Shown here one piece after another: positions 33,292 through 44,316 of a stretch of DNA of 64,000 bases. Position 1 is the first letter of the stretch. Each line of letters begins with the position of its first letter. The DNA is from Rhodobacteraceae bacterium UBA6796 (GTDB lineage Bacteria > Pseudomonadota > Alphaproteobacteria > Rhodobacterales > Rhodobacteraceae): positions 248,001-312,000 of the forward strand of contig DKFM01000006.1 in the NCBI GenBank assembly GCA_002452815.1, written 5' to 3'. The position numbers were made by a program, and so were the translations under genes. The notes under the pieces were generated by a model, which saw only the letters and a list, made by a program, of their open reading frames with translations, had not been told where the DNA came from and ran no database searches.

Positions 33292-34012
33292 ACAAAGCCC
33301 GCCCGCCGCCCCGCATCCCCCCACCATCGACAAGACCGCGCTGCGCCATGCCGCGACCGTGCTGGTCGTGCGCCGCGACGGCACGCAAGACCCTGCCGTC
33401 CTGATGGGGATGCGCGGCGCTGGCGCGGCCTTCATGCCGTCGAAATACGTTTTCCCCGGCGGCGCGCTCGATGCGGGCGACAGCGCGATTGCACAGGCCA
33501 CACCACTGTCGGCGACCTGCGCGCGGCGGCTGGCCTTCGAGGCGCCCGCCGATGTGGGCCCCGCTCTCGCCACCGCCGCCGTGCGCGAGCTGTGGGAGGA
33601 AACCGGCCTTCTGCTGGGCGCGCCCGGAGCCTGGCCGGACACCCCGCCCGCGGATTGGACGGGCTTTGCCGAAACCGGGCACCTGCCCGCCGCCGCCCCG
33701 CTGCATTTCGTCTTCCGCGCGATCACCCCGCCGGGCCGCCCGCGCCGGTTCGATGCGCGTTTCTTCCTGACCGATGTCGCCGATCTGGCCTCGGACCCCG
33801 ACGATTTCTCGCGCGCCTGCGACGAACTCAGCCATCTGCACTGGGTGCCGATGGCCGAGGCCCGCGCGCTGAACCTGCCCTTCATCACCGAGGTCGTGCT
33901 GGCTGAGGTGCAGGCCCTGCTGGAGTCGACCAGCGGGCCGCTGGGGCCGCCCGAAAGCGTGCCGTTCTTCGACAATTCCGGGTCGCGTTCGATCTTCCGG
34001 CGGATCGACTAG
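33284..34012 (+). CDS. Nudix hydrolase (NUDT19/CoA-type)
   Basis: 242 residues. The Nudix box is AAVRELWEETGLLLG (about 94-108), preceded by FPGGALDAGD. A roughly 30-residue insertion between the GG and the REL..EE part is typical of the NUDT19/NUDT7-like branch that hydrolyses CoA esters, but the substrate is not proven. ATG 33284 overlaps the DUF983 stop. Its stop overlaps that of the convergent EamA gene (34009-34012). Confidence 0.87.
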   Translation: MTEQSPPAAPHPPTIDKTALRHAATVLVVRRDGTQDPAVLMGMRGAGAAFMPSKYVFPGGALDAGDSAIAQATPLSATCARRLAFEAPADVGPALATAAVRELWEETGLLLGAPGAWPDTPPADWTGFAETGHLPAAAPLHFVFRAITPPGRPRRFDARFFLTDVADLASDPDDFSRACDELSHLHWVPMAEARALNLPFITEVVLAEVQALLESTSGPLGPPESVPFFDNSGSRSIFRRID

Positions 34013-34911
34013 CCGCGCGCGCCGCCCAGCACGATAATCAGCAGCGAGGCTACCACCAGCGCGATCCCCACGCCTTCGCGGCGGGTCAGCCGTTCGTGGA
34101 ACACCAGTGCGGACACCAGCAGCGTGAAAACGATTTCCACCTGCCCCAAGGCCCGCACATAGGCCGCGTTTTGCAGCGCAAAGGCCGCAAACCACCCCGC
34201 CGATCCCGCAACCCCGGTGATGCCGACCCAGACCGTCTTGTGCCAGGCGCGCAGCACCCGGCCCAGCTCGCCCGGCTCGCGCAGGCGCAGATAGGCCGCC
34301 ATGCCAAGGCTTTGCGCGAAGGTGACGCAGGCCAGTGTGACGATGGCCCGGGTAAAGAAGGGCAGCGGCATCAGTTCGAGCGTGGCACCACGATAACAGA
34401 TCGCCGACAGGCCGAACAAACCGCCCGCCGCAATACCATAAAGTGCTGCGCGCGGCGACATCGCGCCGCCCGCCGGGGATTTCGACAGCGCCAGCACCCC
34501 CGCCAGCCCAACACCGATGCCCAGCCAGCCCAGCACCGAGACGCCCTCGCCCAGGATCAGCAGCGAGAACAGCGCGACCTGCACCGTCTCGGTCTTGGTA
34601 AAGGCAACACCGACGGCGAAATTGCGCAGCTTGAACAGCGCGACCGTCAGGAAGGTCGCGACCACCTGCGCGGCGCCGCCCGCCAGCGTAAAGCCCCAGA
34701 ACCGCGCGCCCGTTTCGGGCCAGCCCTGCGCGGTGGCGATCAGCACCAGCGCCGCCACCGTCGCCGCAATCGGCGCGCCGAACAGAAACCGCGAAAACGT
34801 CGCGCCGCCGACCGACAGCCCGGTGCCGGTTAACCGTTTTTGCAGCATGAAGCGCAACGTCTGCACCGCCGCCGCCGCGAAGGTGATGACGACGAACAGC
34901 CCCCCGCTCAT
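34009..34911 (-). CDS. EamA/DMT-family transporter
   Basis: 300 residues with about ten membrane helices arranged as two five-helix EamA repeats, the second starting near residue 150. These drug/metabolite transporters export amino acids or other small molecules; the substrate is unknown. ATG 34911 overlaps the lipocalin-like gene stop as ATGA, so the two are coupled. Confidence 0.9.
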   Translation of the reverse strand: MSGGLFVVITFAAAAVQTLRFMLQKRLTGTGLSVGGATFSRFLFGAPIAATVAALVLIATAQGWPETGARFWGFTLAGGAAQVVATFLTVALFKLRNFAVGVAFTKTETVQVALFSLLILGEGVSVLGWLGIGVGLAGVLALSKSPAGGAMSPRAALYGIAAGGLFGLSAICYRGATLELMPLPFFTRAIVTLACVTFAQSLGMAAYLRLREPGELGRVLRAWHKTVWVGITGVAGSAGWFAAFALQNAAYVRALGQVEIVFTLLVSALVFHERLTRREGVGIALVVASLLIIVLGGARG

Positions 34912-35411
34912 CGCCCGATCTTGCCGGGCAGATAGCCGTTGAAGGACAGCACCTCATGCGCCGCCGTCCGCAGATCGGCCCGCGCCGGCAGATCACGCGC
35001 CAGCACCATTCCGAACCGCCCCGAGGGCGTGCCTAGCACCGCGACGCGGTAATCCTGATCCACCCACAGCACCCAGACCGGTTCGCGCCCGAAACCGGTG
35101 TCGGGCGTGATCCGCCCGCCCGGCCCCGTCACCACCGCGCGCCCGGCCAGCACCGCAGGCTTGGCCCCGCTGCAATCCACACCCGACAGGGCATAGCCGC
35201 CGTGCCCGTCATAGGCCCAGTCCTGCGTGGCCCCCGCGCAGCCCGGCGTGCCGCTTTCGGCCACCTTCCAGCGGCCCGCGAAGCGCGCCGGATCGAACAG
35301 CGCGGCCGAGGAAATCCACGCCCCGCCCTCGCGCAGCCCGGGCGCCGGAGTCGGGGCCGGGGCGGCACAGGCCGCCAGCCCAAGGGCCGCAGCCCAGATC
35401 AGTCGACGCAT
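34908..35411 (-). CDS. lipocalin-like lipoprotein
   Basis: 167 residues with a lipoprotein signal whose lipobox LAAC places the modified cysteine at residue 15. FAGRWKVAESG carries the GxW motif of lipocalins, and VLWVDQDYRVAVLGTPSG matches the Blc-type barrel. It is probably anchored in the outer membrane and binds a hydrophobic ligand; the ligand is unknown. It overlaps the genes on both sides (EamA downstream, small lipoprotein upstream). Confidence 0.8.
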   Translation of the reverse strand: MRRLIWAAALGLAACAAPAPTPAPGLREGGAWISSAALFDPARFAGRWKVAESGTPGCAGATQDWAYDGHGGYALSGVDCSGAKPAVLAGRAVVTGPGGRITPDTGFGREPVWVLWVDQDYRVAVLGTPSGRFGMVLARDLPARADLRTAAHEVLSFNGYLPGKIGR

Positions 35412-35764
35412 TCGGTCACCCGCAAACCAGAGGCGGTCACCACCTCGTTACATCCCAACAAGGGCACCACCGGCGCACAGGTCATCGACCGCGCCAGACA
35501 CACGCCCTCGCAATCGGCGCCAGTGCGGCAGGCCTTGCCGCCATCCTTCGGGCGATGCTGACAGATCAGCCCATCGCGACTTGCCACCCAATCGCCGCCC
35601 TGCCCTTCGCACAGCGCCTTTTGCTGCGCGACCAGCGCGGCGCCCACGGGTTCGAGCTTGGGCGGCTGGTCATCGGCGGGCTTGCAGCCCGCCAGCGCCA
35701 GCAGAACCGCAACCACACCAAGCCCGACCCTCACACGCCGGTCAGAACGGCATCGGATGCGCAT
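35399..35764 (-). CDS. small cysteine-rich lipoprotein, unknown function
   Basis: 121 residues. Lipobox LAGC places the lipid-modified cysteine at residue 27, and the mature part has eight more cysteines, suggesting disulfide bonds in the periplasm. No family recognised. ATG 35764 has AAAGG six bases upstream but overlaps the aldo/keto reductase 3' end by 23 bp; GTG 35734 is an alternative. It overlaps the lipocalin-like gene. Confidence 0.75.
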   Translation of the reverse strand: MRIRCRSDRRVRVGLGVVAVLLALAGCKPADDQPPKLEPVGAALVAQQKALCEGQGGDWVASRDGLICQHRPKDGGKACRTGADCEGVCLARSMTCAPVVPLLGCNEVVTASGLRVTECVD

Positions 35765-36785
35765 GATGGGCCTTTTCGATCGCCTTCAGAACGTCGGGCG
35801 GCAGCACCATCCCGGCGGCATCCAGCGATTTGTCCAGCTGCGCGACCGAGGTGCCGCCGATGATCGGGATGACCGGGAACGGGCGCCCCAGCACCCAGGC
35901 GATCGCCATCGTGACCGGGTCCAGCCCCGCCTCGCGCGCGATACCGACATAGACATCCGCGATCTCATAGGCGCGCGGGTTCGAGCGCCCGCCCAGCTCG
36001 CGGTTGAGCGACCGGCGCGAGCCCTCGGGCACCGCCCCGCCGGAATATTTGCCGCTCAGCATCCCCACCGCCAGCGGTGAATAGGCCAGACAGGTGACAT
36101 CCTCATGCACGCCCAGCTCGGCCAGATCGGTGTCATACAGACGGCACATCAGCGAATATTCGTTCTGGATCGAGGCCACCCGCGGCCCGTGCCCGGCCTC
36201 GGCCAGCGCCAGCCATTGCGCGGTGCCCCAGGCGCTTTCGTTCGACAGGCCGAAATGGCGGATCTTGCCCTCGGCCACCAGATCCTTCAGCGTTGCCAGA
36301 CAGGCCGCCATGTTCTCGATCACCTCGGCCCGCGCGGGCTGCTTGCTGGCGTCGAAGCCCCAGTTCTGGCGGAAGTGATAGCTGCCGCGATTGGGCCAGT
36401 GGAACTGATACAGATCGATGTAATCGGTGCGCAGCCGTGTCAGGCTGGCCTCCAGCGCGCGGCGGATGTTGGCGGGGTCGATCTGTTCGCCCTTGCGGAT
36501 GATCTGCCCCGGACCGGCGATTTTCGAGGCGATCACCACCTCGTCGCGCCGCCCCGATTTCGCCAGCCACGACCCGATGATCGTTTCCGTATCGCCCACG
36601 GTTTCCGCGGTCACCGGGTTGACCGGATACATTTCCGCCGTGTCCAGGAAATCGACGCCCCGCGCCAGCGCGTGGTCGATCTGGGCGTGGCCCTCGGCTT
36701 CGGTATTCTGGGTGCCCCAGGTCATGGTGCCAAGACAAATCTCGGACACCATCAGGCCGGTCCGGCCCAATTCACGCTTGCGCAT
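35742..36785 (-). CDS. aldo/keto reductase (Tas-like)
   Basis: 347-residue NADPH-dependent oxidoreductase of the AKR superfamily, with catalytic residues in FLDTAEMYP (D and Y), the lysine in VIASKIAGPG, and YQFHWPNR carrying the histidine. The PVNPVTAETVGDTETIIG stretch is typical of the Tas subgroup. AGGAGG precedes ATG 36785. The physiological substrate is unknown. Confidence 0.93.
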   Translation of the reverse strand: MRKRELGRTGLMVSEICLGTMTWGTQNTEAEGHAQIDHALARGVDFLDTAEMYPVNPVTAETVGDTETIIGSWLAKSGRRDEVVIASKIAGPGQIIRKGEQIDPANIRRALEASLTRLRTDYIDLYQFHWPNRGSYHFRQNWGFDASKQPARAEVIENMAACLATLKDLVAEGKIRHFGLSNESAWGTAQWLALAEAGHGPRVASIQNEYSLMCRLYDTDLAELGVHEDVTCLAYSPLAVGMLSGKYSGGAVPEGSRRSLNRELGGRSNPRAYEIADVYVGIAREAGLDPVTMAIAWVLGRPFPVIPIIGGTSVAQLDKSLDAAGMVLPPDVLKAIEKAHHAHPMPF

Positions 36786-36857
36786 CTCTGCCTCCTGTCT
36801 GGATTTTGCCGGAGCCTGCCACAGCCCCGGCGCGAGGGAACCCCCCAAGCGACCGGC

Positions 36858-37298
<441 letters not shown>

Positions 37299-37470
37299 CG
37301 GGGGCTCCGTTGTAATGCCTTGGGCAAGATAGCTCTGCGCGCGGCCAAGGAAAGCCCCCGCGCGGGGGTAATCCACCGCTACGCCGGATGCGACATTTTT
37401 CGGCGCAAAGCCGTTGTGATGGGCGCGCGCATAGCCGATACCATGACCAGCGCAACAGAATCGTGCCCAG

Positions 37471-40185
37471 ATGCCCCAAAGTCCATCTTCCGCGACGCCC
37501 CGCACCGCGCGCCTGCGCAACCTGCTGCCCATCGGGCTTGGGCTGGGGCTGTTTGCCGTCGGGCTCTGGGCGCTCTATCGGCTGCTCAAACCCGTGCATG
37601 CCGCCGATATCCTGCTTCAGATCAAGACGATGCCGCCCTCGGCGCTGGCCATCGCGATGGCGGCCACCGCACTGGGTTACATGGCGCTGATCGGCTATGA
37701 CTGGTGGGCGCTGACCTATCTGGAGAAACGCCTGCCGCTGCGCGCAGTCGCCCTGGGCGGGTTTCTGGGCTATGCCTTCGGCAATACCATCGGCATCAGT
37801 GTGATTTCCGGCGGCGCGGTGCGTTACCGGATTTATTCGGCCTTCGGCCTCAATGCCTTCGACGTGGCGGCGCTGGCCTCTTATATCGCGCTGGCGATGG
37901 GGATGGGGCTGACGCTGGTCGGGTTGTTTGCGCTGGGGCTGCACCCCGCAGCGCTGCACGGGCTGTTGCCGCTGCCCCAATCGCTGATCCGGCTGGGTGC
38001 CTTCGGCGCGGGGGGCGGCACGCTGGCGCTGCTGTTCTGGCTCTCGGCCAGCCGCCGCAGCCTGAAGATCTGGCGCTATGACATCACCATGCCCGCCCCG
38101 CGGATTCTGGTGGGTCAGCTGGTGGTGGCGCTGTTCGATTCAACCATGGCGGCGCTGACGCTCTATATCCTGCTGCCCGAGGGGGCGCCGGGCTTCACCA
38201 CCTTCCTCGCGATCTATGCCACGGCCACGATGGTCGGCGTGCTCAGCCATGTGCCGGGCGGCGTGGGCGTTTTCGAAACCGTGGTGCTGGCGGCGATGCC
38301 GCCCGGCATTGCGGTGGGGGACGTGGCGGCCGCGCTGCTGATGTTCCGCTCGATCTATTACCTGCTGCCCTTCGCCATTGCCTTCGTCATCGTTTCGCTG
38401 AACGAGGCACGGCTGGCGGGCGGCTGGGCGGCGCGCGTCTTTGGCGAGCTGTCCGAACCGATGCGCCCCGTGATGGGGGCACTGGGGGGCGCCGCGCCCT
38501 GGTTGACCGGGCTTTGGGCCCTGGGCTTTGGCGGCTATCTGCTGCTGGTCGCATTGATGCCTTCGGCCATCCCGACCGGCGACAGCGACGATCTGGTCGG
38601 CGCTATCCTCCTGGAAGGCGGCACGCTGGTCTCTGCCGTGATGGGGATCGTGCTGATGATCCTGTCACACGGGCTGATGCGGCGCCTGTCGGGGGCATTC
38701 TGGCTGACCATCGTTGCACTGGGTGGCGGCGTGATCGCGGCCCTGATGAACAATTTCGACATCGAAAGCGCACTGCTTCTGACGCTGGGCGCGCTGGCGC
38801 TGTTGCCCTTCCGGCATGAATTCCACCGCCATGCCAAGATCACCGAAGGCGTGTTCACCCCCGCCTGGTTCGCGATGGTCGCGGCGGTGGTGCTGGCGGC
38901 GGGGTCGTTCTTCTTCTTCGTCCACGAGGCCACGCCCTATTCGCAGGCCTTCTGGACCGAGTTCACCCATGACGCCAACACGCCGCGGGCCTTCCGGGCG
39001 GCGCTGGCGGCTTCGGCGGTGCTGCTGACCTTCACGGTCTATCTGGCGCTGCAACCCTCGCGCGCGCGGTCGGGGGCCCCTTGCGAGGAAAGCCTCGCGC
39101 TGGCCGCGCAGATCATCGCCGCGCAAAACGAGCCGCAGGCCTGTCTGGCGCTGACCGGCGACAAGTCCTTTCAGTTCTCGCCCGATCAGCGCGCTTTCGT
39201 GATGTATGGCCGCCAGCGTGCCAACTGGGTCGCCCTGGGGGACCCGGTCGGGCCTGCAAGCTCTGGCGTCGAGGCCGCCTGGGCCTTCCATGAAGAGGCG
39301 CTGCGCGCGGGGGGGCGCGCGATCTTCTACGAGGTCAGCGCGCGGCACCTGACACTTTGGGTCGAAATGGGGCTGGCCCTGCACAAGGTCGGCGAAGAGG
39401 CCGTCATCGCGCTGCCCGGGTTCTCGCTGGCGGGCGGGGCGTTCAAGACCATGCGCGCGGCCTACAACAAGGCCCAGCGAGAGGGGCTGGCGTTGCAGCT
39501 TTTGCACCCGCCCCATTCCGAGACGCTGCTGGCCGAGCTGGGCACGATTTCGCAAGAATGGCTGGCGGCCAAGGCCGGACGCGAGAAGCGCTTCTCGGTC
39601 GGGCATTTCGATGCGGACTATCTGGCACATTTCCCGATTGCCGTGCTGCGGCAGCATGATCCGGCGACGCCCGGCTCCCCGGCCCCGATCCTGGCCTTCG
39701 CCAATATCATGGCGCCGGGGAATGGCACGCGGGTCGCGATCGACCTGATGCGCTATCGTCCCGGGCGGGGGTCGGGTCTGATGGAGTTCCTGTTTTTGGC
39801 CTTGATCGAACACTATCGCGATGCGGGCGCGGCCGAATTCAGCCTTGGGGTGGCGCCTCTGGCCGGGCTGAGCGAGCGACGCACCGCCCGGCTCTGGGAC
39901 CGCTTCGGCCACCTGATGTTCCGCCATGGCGGGGCTTTCTACAATTTCGAGGGCCTGCGCGGGTTCAAGCAGAAATTCCGCCCCGACTGGCAGCCGCGGT
40001 TCATCGCCCTGCCGCCCGGCGTGTCGCCGATGATGGCGATGGCCGATATCGCGTTGCTGATCGCGGGCGGACCGCGCGGCATTCTGGGCAAGACACCGCC
40101 GCGCGCAACGCCCCCTGAGTCCGAAACCGCTGCACGCACCACCGTTGCCACCTCTGCCGTGCCAGATGGCGGCGAGCGTCGCTAA
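37471..40185 (+). CDS. mprF: bifunctional lysyl-phosphatidylglycerol synthase/flippase
   Basis: 904 residues: an N-terminal flippase part with about 14 membrane helices (to about residue 530) and a C-terminal DUF2156-type aminoacyl transfer domain (about 545-860) containing GDPVGP, YKAQ-like YNKAQREGL and [17 protein letters not shown] near the end. It transfers lysine from Lys-tRNA to phosphatidylglycerol and flips the product, lowering surface charge. Its TAA stop overlaps the TAG of the convergent hybrid kinase by four bases. lysS of this window supplies the tRNA substrate. Confidence 0.95.
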   Translation: MPQSPSSATPRTARLRNLLPIGLGLGLFAVGLWALYRLLKPVHAADILLQIKTMPPSALAIAMAATALGYMALIGYDWWALTYLEKRLPLRAVALGGFLGYAFGNTIGISVISGGAVRYRIYSAFGLNAFDVAALASYIALAMGMGLTLVGLFALGLHPAALHGLLPLPQSLIRLGAFGAGGGTLALLFWLSASRRSLKIWRYDITMPAPRILVGQLVVALFDSTMAALTLYILLPEGAPGFTTFLAIYATATMVGVLSHVPGGVGVFETVVLAAMPPGIAVGDVAAALLMFRSIYYLLPFAIAFVIVSLNEARLAGGWAARVFGELSEPMRPVMGALGGAAPWLTGLWALGFGGYLLLVALMPSAIPTGDSDDLVGAILLEGGTLVSAVMGIVLMILSHGLMRRLSGAFWLTIVALGGGVIAALMNNFDIESALLLTLGALALLPFRHEFHRHAKITEGVFTPAWFAMVAAVVLAAGSFFFFVHEATPYSQAFWTEFTHDANTPRAFRAALAASAVLLTFTVYLALQPSRARSGAPCEESLALAAQIIAAQNEPQACLALTGDKSFQFSPDQRAFVMYGRQRANWVALGDPVGPASSGVEAAWAFHEEALRAGGRAIFYEVSARHLTLWVEMGLALHKVGEEAVIALPGFSLAGGAFKTMRAAYNKAQREGLALQLLHPPHSETLLAELGTISQEWLAAKAGREKRFSVGHFDADYLAHFPIAVLRQHDPATPGSPAPILAFANIMAPGNGTRVAIDLMRYRPGRGSGLMEFLFLALIEHYRDAGAAEFSLGVAPLAGLSERRTARLWDRFGHLMFRHGGAFYNFEGLRGFKQKFRPDWQPRFIALPPGVSPMMAMADIALLIAGGPRGILGKTPPRATPPESETAARTTVATSAVPDGGERR

Positions 40186-42821
40186 TGCAGGCGGGCGCGC
40201 CCCGGCCCCGGATCTGACAAGGTGGTGGGTCGCGCGCCAGGTGTGGTGGCCAGCATGGCCTCAGCCTCGGCCCAGAGCGTCGCGAGTGGGGGCAGCGCCT
40301 GACGAATTTCAGGCAAAGCCCCCTGCCCGGCCAGGATTTCGTGCCGTCTGAGCCCGGCATGCAACCCGGTCAGGCCCAGCATCGCCGCAGAGCCCGCGAA
40401 CTTATGTGCCACCTGGGCGTAATCAGGCAACGTGCCCGCAGCCGCCAGTTGCTGCATCCGGGCCAGCCGCCGGCGCCCTTCGGCAAGGAAATCCGCCTGC
40501 AGTTGCGCGAATTCCTCGCTTCCGAAGACGGCCTCCAGATCGGCCCGCACCGTTTCATCCAGCGGGCTGGCAGGGTTGTCATTCTTGTCGCTCGCGCTCA
40601 GGTGCAGCTGCGTCAGCGCAGCGGCCAGCGACTTGCGGGTAACCGGTTTCGACGTGACCTGATTGCACCCGGCCTGCAACAACCGCTCGGCCATTTCCGG
40701 CAACACATTCGCAGTGACCGCGATGATCTGCGTGTGCTGGTTCGGGCCCGGCGTCGCGCGCAGGATGCGCGTCGCCTCCAGCCCGTTCAGCACCGGCATG
40801 TTCAGATCCATCAAGATCACGTCGAACACCTTTTCCGACGCCAGATCAATGCATTCACGCCCATTGCGCGCCGCCGTCACCCGATGTCCGCCCTGCCGCA
40901 GCAATTCGCTCAGCACGGTGCGGTTGAGCGTATTGTCCTCGACCAGCAGAACCTCCAGCGCGGGCAGATCGGCACGCTCCACCGGCGGCGGTGCCCCTGC
41001 AACTCCGGTCGGGCTGCTTGCCGGCTCTGACAGATCGGCCCGTGGCGCGGGCAGCGACAGCCAGAATACTGACCCTTCGCCCAGTTCGCTTTCGACATCG
41101 ACCGTGCCGCCCATCGCCTGCACCAGCCGCCGCACGATACCAAGGCCCAGCCCGGTGCCCGTATTTTCACGTGACAGATCAGCGTCGATCGACACGAAAT
41201 CGTCAAAGATCGTCGGCAGATCGCTGCGCGAAATGCCAATGCCCGTGTCGATGACGCGGATTTCCAGCGCGCTGCGGGCGGGGTGATATTCCAGTTCGAT
41301 ACGGATCACCCCGTCCGTCGTGAACTTGGCCGCATTGCCGATCAGATTGAGCAACACCTGCCGGACCCGCACCGGGTCCCCCAGCACACGCCCGATCGGG
41401 GGGCCCAGCACCTCGACCTCCATATCATTGCCGCGCGCGGCTGCGGCCGATCGCTGCGTGTCGATGATCTGCCGCGCGATCTGTTCGGGGTCGAAGGGCA
41501 CGCGCGAAAACGTCAGCTTGCCCGCGTCCAGCCGCTCCACATCCAGAACATCGTTGACATGGTGCAGCAGGATCTGCCCCGCCTGCGCCATCGCCGCGAC
41601 GAAATCGCGCTGACGGTCATCAAGCGAGGTGCCCTGCAGGATTTCAAGCGTGCCCAGCAACCCGTTCAGCGGCGTGCGCAGCTCATGGCTCATTACCGCA
41701 ATGAAGGCCGCCTTGGCACGTTCGCCCGCCATCGCGGTGTCGCGCGCCGCAATCAGTTCCTGCCGCGCAGCGACCCGGCTGGAAATATCGCGCAGGAACA
41801 GGACATAGATGTCCCGCCGCCCGATCCGGGTGTTGGTCGCCGACAGTTCCGCCGGAAACACCGTGCGATCGTGGCGGCACACATCAAGCTGCACCAATCC
41901 CGGCCCCGCTGTCCCCCGCAGATGTGCCAGTGCGCCCGCCCGGGCCGCGGCATCCCCTTCGGGTAGGATCAGATCGGCCAGATCGCGCCCCATCGCGTCA
42001 TCGCGGCTGACACCGAAGATCGCCTCCGCCGCGGCATTGAATTCGATCACCCGCAGGCGCTGATCGGCGACGATCACCGCGTCCAGTGCGGTTCCGATTA
42101 CCGCCTCCAGCCGCTGTTTCGCAGCCCGCAGCGAGCGGGCCTGCCGCATCCCGAACCGCCACAAGAACCACAGCCCCAGAAACCCGCCTGCCAGAACCGC
42201 CATCAGCAGCGCAGTCAGGATCGCCAGCCGCATCAGGGCATTGAAGACGCGCTCGCGCTGCTCTTTCGCCTGGGCCGCGAATTCGCGCACCCCCAGTAGC
42301 GACAGGCTGCGCACCGCTTCGGCCAGCGCGTCGGAACGGGCCATCAGATCGGGGCGGATCTGCGCGAAGGGGGTATCAGGCGCGTCGATCAGCCCGGCCG
42401 CATCGCGCAAGAAGTCCTGCAGCTGCGTTATCTGCGCAATCGCCACCGGGGTAATGACGATCCGGCGGAAACTGTGTCCATCCAGCACGGTCTGCACGCG
42501 GCTGTAGAACACATCGAAGCGGCGGGAAAATTCGGCGATGCTGGCGGGGTCTTGCGGATCGCTGCGCAGCAGGGCGATCTGCATGCGCGCAAATTCGACA
42601 TCCAGCTGCGCCAAAGACCATTGCTGACTGTCGGAATTGGCAATCGCAAGCGAGTCGATCTCTTGCTTGACCTCGGCGCCGTAGCGATAAATCCCCCACA
42701 GCGCCGCCCCCAGAAGCACCAGCACGCCAAGCACCACCAGTGCCTTGCGCAGCCGGGATGGCCGGCGCTCACCTTCGGGGGCCGGGGAAGCGAACGCCAT
42801 TGTCTTCGGGCGCCTGTGCAT
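40182..42821 (-). CDS. hybrid sensor histidine kinase with receiver and HPt domains
   Basis: 879 residues: membrane helix (about 26-46), periplasmic helical sensor (about 50-195), second helix (about 200-222), PAS (235-350), HisKA with MSHELRTPLNG, HATPase with NAAKF and DTGIGIS/GTGLGLGIV, receiver with acceptor aspartate in ILMDLNMP, and a C-terminal HPt with AHKFAGSA. All catalytic residues look intact. The final phospho-acceptor regulator is not encoded here. It follows a periplasmic protein gene by 12 bp and is probably controlled by it. GTG or ATG choices near 42800-42821 both lack a strong site. Confidence 0.94.
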   Translation of the reverse strand: MHRRPKTMAFASPAPEGERRPSRLRKALVVLGVLVLLGAALWGIYRYGAEVKQEIDSLAIANSDSQQWSLAQLDVEFARMQIALLRSDPQDPASIAEFSRRFDVFYSRVQTVLDGHSFRRIVITPVAIAQITQLQDFLRDAAGLIDAPDTPFAQIRPDLMARSDALAEAVRSLSLLGVREFAAQAKEQRERVFNALMRLAILTALLMAVLAGGFLGLWFLWRFGMRQARSLRAAKQRLEAVIGTALDAVIVADQRLRVIEFNAAAEAIFGVSRDDAMGRDLADLILPEGDAAARAGALAHLRGTAGPGLVQLDVCRHDRTVFPAELSATNTRIGRRDIYVLFLRDISSRVAARQELIAARDTAMAGERAKAAFIAVMSHELRTPLNGLLGTLEILQGTSLDDRQRDFVAAMAQAGQILLHHVNDVLDVERLDAGKLTFSRVPFDPEQIARQIIDTQRSAAAARGNDMEVEVLGPPIGRVLGDPVRVRQVLLNLIGNAAKFTTDGVIRIELEYHPARSALEIRVIDTGIGISRSDLPTIFDDFVSIDADLSRENTGTGLGLGIVRRLVQAMGGTVDVESELGEGSVFWLSLPAPRADLSEPASSPTGVAGAPPPVERADLPALEVLLVEDNTLNRTVLSELLRQGGHRVTAARNGRECIDLASEKVFDVILMDLNMPVLNGLEATRILRATPGPNQHTQIIAVTANVLPEMAERLLQAGCNQVTSKPVTRKSLAAALTQLHLSASDKNDNPASPLDETVRADLEAVFGSEEFAQLQADFLAEGRRRLARMQQLAAAGTLPDYAQVAHKFAGSAAMLGLTGLHAGLRRHEILAGQGALPEIRQALPPLATLWAEAEAMLATTPGARPTTLSDPGPGRARLH

Positions 42822-42833
42822 TCAACGAACCGG

Positions 42834-43331
42834 TTATTTCTCGATCCGCAGCCGGGCGACCTGCCACACGCTGCGGGAATAGATCACCTCATTACGCAGG
42901 CTCTCGGCCGCATCATAGGGATAGACGAGCCACAGCGGCCCCTTGTCGCGCAGCGGCATCGCGGCGCCGTTGCGTTCATAGGCCAGCAGCGCCTCGCCCT
43001 CGCGGATTTCGGACACCGGGATCTTCACGCTGTAATCGTTGATCGCGATGACCTGCACCGCGCCCCCGTTGATTCCGTAGGCATCCAGTAAGGCCCGCAG
43101 CGGCACCCCGGCGAACTGCTGTTCGCCTTCGGTCCAGATCGTCGTGGTGGCGAAGCGCGCCACGGGCAGCGCCTGCAATGCGGCCATGTCGAACGCGATT
43201 TCCGTGCCCGGCGGCTGCCCCGGCAGATCGCCTGCAAGAACCAGCACCGGCCCGTCGGGCGACTGCTCGGCGCTGACAGGCGATAAGGGCAGGACAAGAA
43301 ACAAGATCAGCGACAACAGAAGACGGCGCAC
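42834..43331 (-). CDS. periplasmic SUOX/molybdopterin-oxidoreductase-like domain protein
   Basis: 165 residues with a signal peptide (about 1-21, ending VSA). The fold matches the oxidoreductase molybdopterin-binding superfamily in a short form: FAGVPLRALLDAYG and IPVSEIREGEALLAYERNG with PLRDKGPLWLVYPYD. The molybdopterin-ligating cysteine of true SUOX enzymes is not seen, so it is likely a binding rather than catalytic protein. It is coupled to the hybrid kinase gene, an arrangement that suggests ligand presentation to the kinase sensor. Confidence 0.8.
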   Translation of the reverse strand: MRRLLLSLILFLVLPLSPVSAEQSPDGPVLVLAGDLPGQPPGTEIAFDMAALQALPVARFATTTIWTEGEQQFAGVPLRALLDAYGINGGAVQVIAINDYSVKIPVSEIREGEALLAYERNGAAMPLRDKGPLWLVYPYDAAESLRNEVIYSRSVWQVARLRIEK

Positions 43332-43450
43332 GGCAATTCCCTCCGGCCAGGATATGACCCGCCGAAACTGCCACAGATCCCCCTATCCGTCTGGCACAAA
43401 AGGATTAATTGCCTAACAGTTCGTTTCCGCCGCCGCCCGCGCCAAACGCA

Positions 43451-43474
43451 AAAGGCGCCCCGAAGGGCGCCTTT
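43451..43474 (-). terminator. yebC terminator with UUCG loop
   Basis: AAAGGCGCCC (43451-43460) and GGGCGCCTTT (43465-43474) form a 10-bp stem. On the minus strand the loop reads TTCG, an extra-stable tetraloop, followed by a T-run. It lies 19 bases after the yebC stop. Confidence 0.9.
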
Positions 43475-43492
43475 GTCATCGTCTGCAAGGGG

Positions 43493-44233
43493 TTAGAGCT
43501 GGGCCGCCACGTCTTCGGGCACGTCGAAGTTATGCGTCACTTCCTGCACGTCATCGTCTTCTTCCAGCAGGTCGATCAGCTTCATCAGCTTCTGCGCGGT
43601 TTCCAGATCGACCTCGGTGCGGGCCTGCGGCTTCCAGATCAGCTTGGATTCCTGGCTTTCGCCCAGGGCCTTTTCCAGCGCGTCGGACACATCCGACAGG
43701 CTTTCCATCGCGCAATAGATGAAATGCCCGTCCTCGTCGCTTTCGACATCATCGGCGCCCGCTTCCAGCGCGGCCATCATCACCGTGTCGGCATCCGCGG
43801 CATCGGCGGCATAGGTGATTTCGCCCACGCGGTCGAAGCCGTGCGACACCGAGCCGGTCTGGCCCAGGTTGCCGCCCGCCTTGGTGAAATAGCTGCGCAC
43901 GTTCGAGGCGGTGCGGTTGAGGTTGTCGGTCATGCATTCGACGATCACCGCAATCCCGTTCGGGCCGTAGCCTTCATAGCGGATCTCGGTGTAATCGGCC
44001 GCATCGCCGCCCTGCGATTTCTTGATCGCGCGGTCGATCACGTCCTTCGGCATCGACTGCGAGCGCGCGGCCTTCACCGCCAGACGCAGACGCGGGTTCT
44101 TGTCGGGGTCCGGGTCGCCCATCTTGGCCGCGACGGTGATTTCCTTCGCCAGCTTCGAGAACATCTTGGAGCGAAGTTTATCCTGCTTGCCCTTGCGGTG
44201 CTGGATGTTCGCCCATTTTGAATGGCCTGCCAT
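43493..44233 (-). CDS. yebC: YebC/PmpR-family DNA-binding regulator
   Basis: 246 residues starting [18 protein letters not shown], the family signature, with [16 protein letters not shown] in the second domain and a C-terminal EEDDDVQEV segment. Members act as transcriptional regulators and some (YebC2 type) help ribosomes at proline stretches; which role holds here is open. It is followed by a strong terminator. ruvC, a common neighbour elsewhere, is not present. Confidence 0.96.
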   Translation of the reverse strand: MAGHSKWANIQHRKGKQDKLRSKMFSKLAKEITVAAKMGDPDPDKNPRLRLAVKAARSQSMPKDVIDRAIKKSQGGDAADYTEIRYEGYGPNGIAVIVECMTDNLNRTASNVRSYFTKAGGNLGQTGSVSHGFDRVGEITYAADAADADTVMMAALEAGADDVESDEDGHFIYCAMESLSDVSDALEKALGESQESKLIWKPQARTEVDLETAQKLMKLIDLLEEDDDVQEVTHNFDVPEDVAAQL

Positions 44234-44316
44234 GACCTTCTCCGTCGAATTTCTGAATTTGCGCCTCTATATGCCAGCAAGGGCCCCGCCCGCAAGCCAA
44301 GCCTGCAAACCGCGCC

